From contig AP026546.1 of the NCBI GenBank assembly GCA_026075535.2, positions 7,998,001-8,062,000 on the forward strand: a DNA stretch of 64,000 bases, given 5' to 3'. The translations under genes and the position numbers were made by a program. Below are positions 54,701 to 64,000 of this stretch, piece after piece. The notes below the pieces were generated by a model, which was not told where the DNA came from, made no database searches, and saw nothing but the letters and a program-made list of their open reading frames with translations. Position 1 is the stretch's first letter. Every line of letters starts with the position of its first letter. Source of the DNA: Tricholoma matsutake. Taxonomy: Eukaryota; Basidiomycota; Agaricomycetes; Agaricales; Tricholomataceae.

Positions 54701-55684
54701 GTGATCCCATGGCTTACGCGCAGGAAGAGAGTCGAATGACTCCTTGGAGAACACGTCTTCAAACTCATGGAGATGAGGGAGTAAGGAGTTAGTAGAGGAT
54801 TTAGCAGCATTGTTTTTGTGGAAGGCCTCGGCAAGGCGTTGGGATATGTTCGATGTGGCACACACCTCATGCGATGAGCGAATCGCAGTGTAGAAGATCC
54901 GATCACCCTCCTCCACTTCCTCTGGGTCCTCATCATCATCATCCGAGTCCGGCATTAGATCAGGAACCCCTTCCAATTCCACTTCAGGTATAGGCAGGGG
55001 TCCAGCACGACACTTCTGAGTTCGTCGTATTGCCGCCTTCTGTCCACGACGTTCTTGCCTGGCTTCTGTGAAACACGTCCGACAGCGGGATGGACATCGG
55101 CTCATGGCAACCTCCCCGGTGCACCAGTCAACCTCTGGGTTATGGTCTCGAAGCCATGGATATCCCAAAATCGCCTTTTGCTTTCCTAATTGAGTGACAG
55201 CAAAAAGGGCATGCTCACTATGATCTTTGTAATGGAGAACCAGGTCTGCAACCTCTCGGATGGCACCAGCTTCATTTGGGGATCCATCCACGTTATATAC
55301 AGGTATCAGACGTGAGAGTGAGCGAGTATTTAGACGATGTTGTTGTACCAGATGGGAATCGATGAAGAGACCAGTTGCACCAGAGTCCAGGAGCGCAGAG
55401 ACACCGAGTATCTGTCCAGTGTCGGTCGTCTGCAGTTCGATGGCTAGGTTTAAGGAATGTGCAGAGGGAGTGGATGCCACAATATACTTGCGTGGTAGTT
55501 TACGCTCCCATGATTTAATTTTGGGACGTGGAGTAGAAGGAGAGATGGGGAGAGCAGGTACGTCTTTAGCCAACTTCGAAGGGTCAGAGAGGGGAGCAGT
55601 CACAGAAATGGATTCATTCTCCAGGGATTCAACTGACAAGACTTCAAAGCGGTTATGGACAGGCAGTGAGGGCGTACAATTCAC
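51782..55684 (-). pseudogene. Gypsy pol: protease, RT, RNase H, integrase, chromodomain (one in-frame stop)
   Basis: The first part (55684-54422) contains the protease DSGATGLFID and the RT start ([20 protein letters not shown]) and ends at TGA 54419-54421. The same frame continues (FTKLDVRWGYNNV, PLVMFFGLTNSPATFQ) to 51782. The RT active site reads YLND instead of YxDD (Asn codon at 54206-54208). Then come RNase H (VEADSSDFATGAVLSQ), the integrase zinc finger (HHDSQIAGHPG, CHTCDLC), the catalytic core (SVDFVVELP, LSDRGPQF, TAYHPQTDGQ with the following Glu) and a C-terminal chromodomain (YLVHWKGYGYEENSWV). Pol overlaps the gag end in another frame, as expected for frameshift expression. As read, RT would be inactive. 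Confidence 0.92.
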
Positions 55685-56799
55685 TCGCTGTGAATAGGAA
55701 AATCCTGCTCCTCTACAACTTCCAGCTTAACCTCCTCTGCAACTTGATCCTTCGCTTCCTCAACATCTACAAGTGCCAACAAATCTTGCAGGAGTTCATC
55801 TCGTCCCTCGGGGGTGAGCATGCGGATATCCTGACGATGGGGACACACTCCAGCCCTGTGTCCAGGTTCCCCACAATGGTAGCAGAGATCCAACTTACGT
55901 GCACGGCTGCGGGCTGCATCAACATCCATTGGTACTGGGACATTGACGGCTGGTGTGGGAGTTTGACGAGCAGGAATGGGGTTAGGGCGGGGGAGGCTTC
56001 GATTGAAGGTGTAGGGTGTATGAGTGGTAGTGGGAGCATGGAATGCAGCATTAAACGCCGCATTTGTGAGTCGGTTCTCGTCACAGAGTGAAGCAGCTTC
56101 ATACCAAGCAAGGATATCATCGTCCGCTGGGCGCCCTTCCAACATCTGTGCAATCTGGTCCTGAATTTCTCGGTTGAGCCCCCGTCGGAACTTCACCACC
56201 ACTGGTAACCCACTCCCATACCCTGCCATGTCCACCAAATCCTTGAACTCATCGATATAGTCGTCCACGGATCGACGTCCCTGGTGGTAAGTGGATGACT
56301 CAAGTCATGTCACTGCTCGGTGGCGTTCATTGAGGGGGCAGAAGTGGCGTACAAACTCAGCTCGAAAGTCACCCCAAGTGGAGAAAGGTAGAGAACCGAG
56401 TTCTTTAGTTTGACATAGGATACGGTCCACATAGAGATAGGCGCGTTCAGATTTCATGTATGTGAAGGCCCAATAAATTTTTGCAGCCTCATCGACGAAT
56501 TGATGCGACTGGAGACTAATGTATAACTCACAGGAATTAAGGAATGCACATCCCTGCGCACGTGCACCATTAAATTCGGCGGGGGGGGACGGTTTGATCT
56601 GGGCACGTTCCTTAGTGGACGTGTTTGGCAAAATGTCGTTGTTGGGTGCGCTTGGAGTCGTGAAGGGGGAACTATTAGTCATAGGGTTAGCCTGGAGGGT
56701 CCTAACGAAGTTTTCAATCGTAGATTTAAGCGAGTCGATTTGCGCGCGCATTCCGGAAACGTCGCTTTCAAGCGCGTCGAAGCGTTCTGATGCGTCCAT
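55681..56799 (-). pseudogene. Gypsy gag with CCHC zinc knuckle (one in-frame stop)
   Basis: Frame from ATG 56799 (MDASERFDALESDV) with a predicted coiled-coil-like N-terminus, then the capsid-like region (AFLNSCELYISLQ). TGA at 56305-56307 interrupts it where Arg (CGA) is expected, after which the same frame continues (SVDDYIDEFKDLV) to the nucleocapsid knuckle CYHCGEPGHRAGVC and a stop at 55681-55683. Gag packages the element RNA. Confidence 0.88.
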
Positions 56800-56953
56800 G
56801 TTGCTAGGGAGCGCGTTTGGCGAAAATGGCGGCGTGATAAAGGCGAGAGTATCTGGAACGGTGTGTAGGGACTCTGTGGAGCTTTGGGAAGCGTCGTCCA
56901 GTCCATACCTGCCTATTTTGGGCAGCGCGTTCGCGATTTTCGGGCCTTAGGGG

Positions 56954-56963
56954 AGAGTTTTCT
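56954..56963 (-). promoter_or_regulatory. Candidate self-priming primer-binding site of the Gypsy element
   Basis: Two bases inside the 5' LTR boundary lies AGAAAACTCT (sense strand), the perfect complement of AGAGTTTTCT within the LTR (57067-57076 on plus, LTR positions 316-325). No TGG-type tRNA primer site is seen. Tf1/sushi-type fungal chromoviruses prime from the first about 11 nt of their own mRNA. Confidence 0.55.
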
Positions 56964-56965
56964 AC

Positions 56966-57391
56966 TATAAGGGCAACCTGAGCCTCTAGCAAAGGGAAAT
57001 CCGAAGTTAAAATTATGCTACATAATACAGGGATTGGGGGCGCACCTAGCAAAGGGAAATCCGAAGAGAAAACTCTAAGGATCCCCTTGCTGATGCCCAG
57101 TATATGTGAAGACGACAAAAATCAAATATAACCTAAAAATAGAAAAAGGCGGAGATAGGTGGATCAAGGCCGCCAAATGACATCATACCAAGGGGTATGT
57201 GTCGGAAGGGGTACTCCGCCTCTAAATATAAAAGTGTCAACATATACAAACATGATAGCAAGGGAAAATTAGTAATAAAATCCGGAAAAATCATAGAAAA
57301 TGAAGAATAGAAGGAAATGAGGTGGGGAAAAATATGGGACGAACATAAAAAATAGGAAAAACACACAGGGCACCCCCCTAGTCCCCTTACA
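56966..57391 (-). repeat. Gypsy 5' LTR (426 bp)
   Basis: TGTAAGGGG to CCCTTATA on the minus strand. A TATAC motif lies about 28 nt before the AGAGTTTTCT block, consistent with transcription starting there. Confidence 0.92.
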
Positions 57392-57396
57392 GGGAT

Positions 57397-58176
57397 AGTG
57401 TATCAGTGGTAGGGTCAATGTTTTCATCATGCCTCCATTTAGATGTTGAGCACTCAGCACTGCAACACACACATGTCTGATGATGGTGGAGCATATTGAA
57501 ACACATGTCCAGTGATTGCTGGTGGTGTAGCATAGAAACAGTCAGGGTGGATGGGGTAATAGAGAGGTTGAATTGGTGTGGTGGATGGCATAATGTTTCT
57601 GGTGCATAAACTCTCCTGTTTCCAGGCAGCATGGTTGAGGAATTTAGCTCATCATCAATCTTTGGTATCATATCAAAGAAGAAACACACCATGTTGACTT
57701 GGAGAGCATTTCCTCTGATGAAAATGGGTAGATTCTGTGCTGCCTTATCAGTGCATCTATCAGGCAATTAGATTGACACATCACATTGTGAGAATATGTT
57801 TGTACATTCATATGATTGATGGCATCAGCAAATTGAATCAACCATATTGAGAAAACACAGACTACTTGAATGTGGCTATTTTGGAGTATGTAGGACTGAT
57901 CAGGCTAAAACCACTTGAAGGCTTTGAACAAGTGAGCATAGCACATTGGTTATCCATACCTTGCTAAGGTGGTGCCAGGCCTGTGAATAATAGGAAAGCA
58001 CATCTCCAGTGTATATCTGTCCATTTTTCCACTGAAAACCCATGGAACACAGCAAAAAGTACCTCTAGCAATCTCTAACTCATGCTCAAGAGGCAAAACT
58101 TCTCAGACAGAGATCCCACCTCTCATTATCAGAACCTTTGCAAGTGGGTCTTGAGGTTTAAAAACTGACTCAGGCA
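57397..58176. other. CpG-poor interval, no gene recognised
   Basis: Continues the sequence interrupted by the Gypsy element. A minus-strand frame (57387-57767, with ALQVNMVCFFFDMIPKID) has no clear assignment. Confidence 0.3.
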
Positions 58177-58295
58177 TAGTGTTGCTGTGGCTCAGCTAGG
58201 TATGAGCTGGTTTGCTGGAGCCACAGCTTTTGCCAGTTATGGTTTGTGATGGCTAGAGAGCTGATCAGATCTGGCTCAGCTCGGCTTAGCCACCC
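58177..58295. mobile_element. Partial relative of the 2518-3075 hAT-like element
   Basis: TAGTGTTGCTGTGGCTCAGC matches the terminal repeat of the 2518 element allowing for C-to-T changes, and GGCTCAGCTCGGCTTAGCC near 58275 is a subterminal-type motif. The other end and the 8-bp duplication are not found. Confidence 0.4.
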
Positions 58296-60128
58296 ATTCC
58301 AAACTGGTTATAGCCAACAAATTGATGAGGCTCATGCACTTCATACAATGAGGGTAAATGTGTGCAGGGAATTGAGAACAGTGTACTTTGTAATTAAAGT
58401 AAATCACAAGCAGTGTATTGAAAAGAATTCTAATCATTGCCATCCTGTCTAAGAGCATGTATTACCTCATTTCATCCTCTGTGATAGCCCATCCCTCCAT
58501 AAGGTTTAGCCTTGCTGCTTGAGGGAAATTTTCAACATCTGGAGAGATTTGATTGCACCTCTTTGTATCAGTCTCAGTACTGGACAAAAAATGTGCTCAC
58601 AAGAAACAGCTGAAGCTTGATGGAAGCTTACCTTGGCTAGAGGTAAGCTTCACTCAAATCAGCCAAAAAAACAGAAATGAGACCAGAGTATATAGGAGAA
58701 AGCAGCAGTAAGTGATACATGAGAATTACCAGAATGAGAGTGGGAAAAGGAAAAAGGATGGGGAAAAGGGTCTGTGATTGTATATATATATGGGGGAAAG
58801 CAAGTATGTCAATAGATGTCAATATGATGAGTAAGGATTACACTTGCTTAGGATGCACCATGTCTTTATTCATCGCCATTGTAACCTGATGTTAAGAACT
58901 GATCCTGGAAGGTTCGTTGGAATCCAATCGGACACTGCGGGTGTTATTTACGGAAGGTTGTGGGGTCATTGCAGATTCGGTGGGAGGGGAAACAGAAAGG
59001 ACTTGGCTTCAGCTTGTAAGAAGCTGCACCCTTCACCTCGTCTGGTGTCCTAATTTCAAGTTGGAGGTTTGGAGGTAGGAATGGGAAAGTGCGGGAAAAC
59101 ATGGGAAGGAGTATGGAGGGACTTAGGTTAAGTTCAGATGAGGTTAGAACTTCAGAGGGAGACTGGAGGTTGAGTCAAACAGAGTTCAGACTCTTAGAGT
59201 ACTGAGGTTGGAGTAGAAGGAGGTTTGGATTGGCAGATTAGAGTCGAGTCTATGTCAATATACAAACTGAGGAATACAAGGCAAAACTCACTAAGCTTAA
59301 ATACTGTAGTCCGGAATGATGCGGAACAGGAATGAAGACTGCGGCAGTGTCTCAACTGTGTAGATAAATTATCTAGCGGGAGCCGCACAGGAATCCATAG
59401 TCAAATTTGCAATAGAGACAGCAGCCTTGGAAAGGCAGCCATGGATGCTGTACAGGGCAGCCTGATGCACAGCAGTGTGGGCAGTGCAAGGCAGCCGGGA
59501 ACAAAATTGGGAGGCATAGACAAAAGTCATGTTCGATGTGCGGGAAAGGGTCAGATAGATGTGGGTTCCGATCAGGCAAGGAATGGTTCTTGACACCTGA
59601 ATAACCTAATGGACTTGTCATGGTGCAAGATTTTCAGAACATGGAGACCACAGGTTATGTTCAGTCATGTTGTGGTTGTAGTGCCAATGATAATGCCAAT
59701 TTTTTGCTGGACTGCTTTGTTATAGGACCCTGGAAGCTCCTGCAAAGGTCTGTCCAGGTTTTAGCATGTTTGAGGGTCAAAATTTTGACATATACATGTC
59801 CAGACTTAGCATGTTTCACACAACTTTCGCCATAGGTTTGTCCAGATTTAGCATGTTTGAGAGGTTAATGTAAGCATGTTGCTTACTACAAAGCCTTCAT
59901 TTGTAGCATATATATTCTGTCCAATATAATCAACTAGTTGTTGATTATACTGCCTTTTAGTCAAAGGGTAAGTTGTAACTTGCTGCTTGGACAGAGCTGA
60001 CCTCACTTACAGTTGAGATCAATAGAAATTCTAAATGTCCCTGTATTGTGAAGAATATTTATGCACAGGCCATCTTGATGCTTTGATGAAGAAACAGAGG
60101 GGCAAAAAATTTCCTATTATGTGTTGAC
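58296..60128. other. Repeat-derived interval, no gene recognised
   Basis: Contains a GAAGCTTACC/GGTAAGCTTC hairpin (58622-58650) and three copies of a GTCCAGRYTTAGCATGTTT-like motif (about 59750-59860). Open frames in 58844-59621 lack motifs. Confidence 0.35.
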
Positions 60129-60449
60129 ATGCACGTGTCAATGACATCACCCACATCCAATTTAGATGCCATACACCCAATACAAAAATATGTTTGTGGC
60201 ATTCACAATATACAGATCACCAGCACAAAATTCACTACCTTGATCAAAGAAGAAACAAAGATTCCAGCCACCATTGTGAATGCATATGGTGCTGTTTTAC
60301 AACAGCTCAAGGAGCAGAATGCAGGTCATTCAAACTTTTCCATCTTTTCATCGTGGCTTGGTCCTCTGGTCAGTGGCTTGGTCAATGAGGGGAGATCACA
60401 TGGAATGATACAGGGCCATATAGAAGCTGCAGTGTGTCACAAATGTTAA
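60129..60449 (+). pseudogene. Unassigned ORF, possibly an element-encoded protease or helicase fragment
   Basis: Frame with KETK-like IKEETKIPATIVNAYGAVL and FSIFSSWLGPLVSGL. The INAY-like segment weakly recalls Ulp1-type proteases carried by basidiomycete transposons. No catalytic His, Asp or Cys set can be placed, and the neighbourhood is CpG-poor repeat DNA. Confidence 0.25.
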
Positions 60450-60817
60450 TTTACTTGCAACCAATTTGACAACCATGCCAGTGTATGGAAAGCATGAAGG
60501 AGTTGCTCTCTGCCAAAACAACATCTCCCTTCAAGCAAAAAGGCCTAAGAAGGATTGTGAATCCCAATGGAAGAACATTGTGTCCAACATCAAGGGACTT
60601 GTAGTGCATCAATGTACATATGTTATAGAAACTTGGTCCAAATGCTCGTCTTAACAGGTGCCAGCTGTACCAAATTTATCTGTCAGGAACATCACATACT
60701 TTGTTCAACTAAACCTTGGTAACTCTGTCATTATGCAAAGTATGAAGTGATTTTATGTTGGCAAAGTATTGGACATCTATCTTGTATCTATCAGAAAACA
60801 ATAATCAGTATGGGTCT

Positions 60818-61091
60818 TGTTGGAGCAGACTATATACGCTGCACAGTGGAAGAGACAACACATTCCTTACAACCTACCTGGGGTTTACTTAGACTTACAG
60901 CTAGGGTTAGCAGAGGTAAGAACACTGTATTCCTACTACGGTACAGGTTCTCCTTATATACATAATAATAAGGACGTCACATGACTCAGGAATGTGTTTA
61001 CCACATGTATGCGCAGTAAGCGCAGTAACATGCATATGCTGCATGTATTGCCTCATGTATACAGCATGCATCACTGGGATTAATTTCAACA
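60818..61091 (-). mobile_element. Copia solo LTR (274 bp) with 5-bp target duplication
   Basis: Reverse complement of the LTR at 1603-1876 with the same length, TG...CA ends, and a perfect GGTCT duplication at 60813-60817 and 61092-61096. No internal sequence: the product of LTR-LTR recombination. Confidence 0.92.
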
Positions 61092-61238
61092 GGTCTGTTG
61101 CAACTGCAATCAGTGCAACAGAATTGTCATTCATTTCCTTACCAGTTTTCTTACCACTCCTTGTTGTAAGTGCCTCGTATCATTTGCATGTCCTAGTCAT
61201 TCAATTTACCATTATAGGGCACAGTTGATGATGATGAA

Positions 61239-61514
61239 ATGGACAATGATGACCTGGATCTGGATGTCCCAATTCCACAATCTATTTTTGTCAGTGATTA
61301 TCAGCATGCTCATTTGCACACTTATGCTCCTATTGGCCACTTGGTATATCATCTAGGACCTACAGCCATGACCCCAACAACCCCTGGGCACTTTACTCTC
61401 AGCGAAGCAGCAACCAAGAGCTGGCATACCTTTACTTGTGCTGGTTGGGTATGGCAGGAGGTAGGCAAACTACCAAAATTGAAAATTCCTGGAGGGAAAA
61501 TGGGTAGAAGATAG
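61239..61514 (+). CDS. Unrecognised ORF (91 aa) in repeat-derived DNA
   Basis: Acidic start (MDNDDLDLDVPIPQSIF) followed by HTYAPIGHLVYHLG, and a TPGHFTLSEAATKSW segment. An upstream acidic stretch without stops (61216-61240) suggests that it is the last exon of something larger. No family recognised; it may belong to a transposon. Confidence 0.3.
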   Translation: MDNDDLDLDVPIPQSIFVSDYQHAHLHTYAPIGHLVYHLGPTAMTPTTPGHFTLSEAATKSWHTFTCAGWVWQEVGKLPKLKIPGGKMGRR

Positions 61515-62549
61515 CCCAACTTTCATTGCTTAATTTTGTTATGCTCGCACATAACTTATACCTGTTCCCTATGTCTTTGAACACATTTTTTTGACCTGTC
61601 ACGCTGTATGGCTCTGTCACACCTGTGACATGTTTGAGGTTGCAGGAGCTTCCGGGGTCCTTTTGTTATCTAGTGATCCTCCACTAGCAGTTCGGGTTAC
61701 GGTTATCAGCGCTGACCTTCCAATTCTCCATCTCTGACTCTTTCGCGGATGGTGAAGAGGATGAGTCAAGTCTACTAGGCCTACGGTTGAAGTACCTGCA
61801 ACTTCGAAAGCTCTCTTAGTCAATCAGTGTATTGTGATCATGGCATGGAGAAATAGTCTCCATGGCTCCACGAGAAACTTCCGATGCTACGCCCCACATG
61901 TTCCATCCGATATGGTTGCGCCACTGTTGCGCCCAGGAAAAAATGTTGAACAGGTACATAACTTGGCACATGAGCAGGTTGGTCGCAGCTGGTCGCAGTC
62001 GCCGATCGCCGATCGATATTGGCACCGTCGAGATGCAAAATCCCACAGCGAAGCGACCAGTGAGCAATGCATCCTGTAAAGCGTTCTAGAGAACGAACAT
62101 CCTCCGTGGACGGTGGATTTGTCAAAGTTTGCGTCTACGAGCCCCCAAGGGTCGTCGGTCCTAGCCGTGACATTCGCTGATGTTGTGAGTAATTGGATTT
62201 TACTTGTGCGTTTCGGGTTTGTATGTATGAAAATGCGCCTGCCAAGTACTTTTCCTGTTCTTCTATTCAGGTGGCCACGGAAATTTCTTGAAACACTGGG
62301 AAGTTGTATAAACAGTAGCATACTTATCTGGATTCTGGAACCGCGTGTTCTTCGGGTGGCTGACAGGGCACGCGGATCAAGCAAATTGATGATCATCCTG
62401 TGACGCTTGTGCGTTATGCCGTGGGGTTGTATAGTGGCCCCATGGTTTCCCCACGGAGATCTAGATATCATTTGTGAAGTCCTCATGCTCGCTTCCATTT
62501 AGGTGCGGCAATATAAGTGTTGCAAACGTAGGTGAGTTCCCACTGTGTA
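61515..62549. other. 1-kb interval before the transporter, no gene recognised
   Basis: The composition returns to host-like after about 61640. Overlapping frames on both strands (61816-62498) show no motif. The last few hundred bases should contain the transporter promoter. Confidence 0.35.
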
Positions 62550-64000
62550 ATGGCCCCTTACTTCCTCAGGAACTGGATCCCCAAGCGCGAGACGCGAGCT
62601 GCAGCGAGACCTCTGCTTACCGTGCTGTCGGAATTGACGTGGCTCCAGTGGGCTCATTTTTGGACTGGGTATGTGTTGTAGCCAACTGATATCCTCGTTC
62701 CATGTGTCAAACCAAGTTTGTTCACAACTTTTTTAGATGGCTTGCGTGGTCTTGTGACTCAATCGACTTTTTCTCGGTTTCTCTGACGATCCCGCTGCTT
62801 CAGAAGCAATTCCATCAAGCCCAAGCCTCTAGCATAGTAAGTATCGCTAGGCAATCTTTCGAGTTTCAATAATTGAACAATACAAGACCACAGCTATAAC
62901 GCTGACATTACTTTTCCGACCAGTTGGAGCAGTATGTTCATTTCTGGATCGAATTCTTGCTCATATCTGACGAACATGCTGTTGTGTTCTCCCAGCTGAT
63001 ATTTGGAATTATTTCCGACCGTTTCGGCAGAAGATGGCCTCTTGTAGGAAACCTCCTCCTCATCGCCGTTCTCCAACTCGGTGCTGGCTTCGTCCAGACT
63101 TTCAGCCAATTCCTCGCAGTCCGCTCCCTCTTTGGTATTGGCATGGGTGGTATTTGGGGCCTCGCCGCATCCACTTCCCTTGAGAATCTTCCCGTCGAAG
63201 CCCGTGGTATTGCTAGCGGTGTTCTCCAGCAGGGGTACGCCGTAGGCTACCTCCTCGCCGCTTGCATCAACTTGAAGCTTGTACCGGTGGTTGCAGCTGG
63301 CTGGCGCAGTCTTTTCTGGACAGCTGCCGGTATTTCCCTGTTCACAGCTTGTGTGCGGGCCGTGTTGCCTGAGAGTGAGGTGTTTTTGCGCGCCCAGGCT
63401 GCCCAGCGGGCCGGTGGGCTGGATACGGCCACAAAGACGAAGGTGTTCTTCAAGGAGACCAAGGAGATGATGAAATTGCACTGGATGATGTGTATCTATG
63501 GTGTCTTCCTTATGACTGGTACGTTCCCTTATCTTGAACATCAATATTTTAAAACTTATGTTGGCATTTGATCAGGTTTCAACTTCTTGTCGCACGGATC
63601 TCAGGTATGTTGACCGCAGAGTTATATATTTATGCCTCCTAACGTCTCGGATGTAGGACTTGTATCCCACGTATTTGCAAACTACAAAGAACTTCTCATC
63701 TCATGCAGCTACGGTTGCAACTATCATCGGTAATTGTGTAAGCGTTAACCTTCCCCAACATGCAATGTTTTTGACTTTTCTTTGCTAGGGCGCTATTGTG
63801 TAATGCCCCACTTTCCAACACTTGTACCCTGAGCTCACGAACATGTATAGCGGAGGACTTTTCGCGGGCTGGATCAGTCAGTATATTGGCCGTCGTCTCA
63901 CCATTATGTACCTACAATTGCATTTTCTCGACGGACATGGCTAATACCTAGCTTCTAGCATATTCGTGCTTCTCATAGCAAGCTTCATTCCGCTATGGAT
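62550..64000 (+). CDS. JEN1-like monocarboxylate/proton symporter (5' part, truncated by window end)
   Basis: Plasma-membrane MFS transporter family importing lactate, pyruvate and related acids with protons. ATG 62550 gives MAPYFLRNWIPKRE. Exons: 62550-62668, 62737-62836, 62887-62931, 62996-63518, 63576-63604, 63657-63737, 63789-63799 (11 nt), 63851-63907 and 63959 onward, all GT-AG. Seen: TGWLAWSCDSIDFFSVSL (TM1), GIISDRFGRRW (MFS loop 2-3 signature), GIGMGGIWGLAASTSLENLP, and GFNFLSHGSQ joined to DLYPTYLQ, the JEN-type NxxSHGSQD signature. After ATVATIIGNCGAIVGG comes ISQYIGRRLT (second MFS repeat). The C-terminal half is beyond the window. An upstream non-recognised exon cannot be excluded. 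Confidence 0.9.

Larger units (their letters stand above)
51419..57391 (-). mobile_element. Young Gypsy chromovirus, full length with both LTRs
   Basis: LTR-to-LTR element of 5,973 bp on the minus strand, flanked by a perfect 5-bp duplication (GGGAT on plus, 51414-51418 and 57392-57396). Order: 5' LTR 56966-57391, gag, protease, RT, RNase H, integrase, chromodomain, PPT, 3' LTR 51419-51770. The LTRs differ by two substitutions I could find plus one 74-bp deletion in the 3' LTR. Two in-frame TGA codons interrupt gag and pol. Confidence 0.95.

Noticed and set aside
61887..62498. 203-aa minus-strand ORF
   Set aside because: No domain, overlaps several other equally open frames, and lies in the probable promoter region of the transporter.

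Overview
The window is eukaryotic nuclear DNA, almost certainly from an agaricomycete (basidiomycete) fungus. The genes are cut by many short GT-AG introns (mostly 45-85 bp), the conserved proteins are fungal in character (JEN-type carboxylate transporter, RDEL-tailed glucosyltransferase, Rad6, polo kinase), and the repeats are chromodomain Gypsy, Copia and hAT-like elements. Product names rest on motifs read by eye; no database search was run.

Layout. 1-1876 is the 3' half of a decayed Copia element with its 3' LTR; a 558-bp hAT-like non-autonomous element follows (2518-3075). 3377-15304 is a compact housekeeping block: an alpha/beta hydrolase with a duplicated exon, convergent NMD3 (60S export adaptor), a 76-bp bidirectional promoter, UDP-glucose:glycoprotein glucosyltransferase (UGGT), a broken unidentified gene and RAD6/UBC2. 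17115-18255 holds an unrecognised intron-rich gene. 20609-23315 encodes a fusion of an isochorismatase-like cysteine hydrolase with an allophanate-hydrolase-like amidase, which I read as a candidate single-chain biuret-to-ammonia enzyme.

23621-35445 is a nested transposon graveyard: a poly(A) retro-insertion with a 15-bp target duplication, four hAT-like elements or fragments with 8-bp duplications, a decayed DDE transposase, a tRNA-derived sequence and a CpG-depleted Gypsy copy itself interrupted by a 2.17-kb hAT-like element (with an 18-bp minisatellite), a solo LTR of another family and a solo LTR of its own family. Genes resume with polo-like kinase (37415-40360), whose promoter has paired ACGCGT and CACGTG boxes.

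41623-46439 contains a 637-bp inverted-repeat element and beside it a 4.17-kb foldback element whose two arms are tandem arrays. A small secreted protein gene lies at 47013-47577. A young Gypsy chromovirus (51419-57391; 5-bp duplication, almost identical LTRs, probable self-primed reverse transcription) follows. After more repeat-derived sequence and a Copia solo LTR, the window ends inside a JEN1-like transporter gene (62550 to beyond 64000).

A shared theme is cytosine decay in transposons: all five in-frame stops that I could place against a family alignment or sister copy are TGA where CGA (Arg) is expected, and the older Gypsy copy is strongly CpG-poor while host genes are not. The fusion enzyme, the foldback element and the hAT set are the most rewarding items to check.
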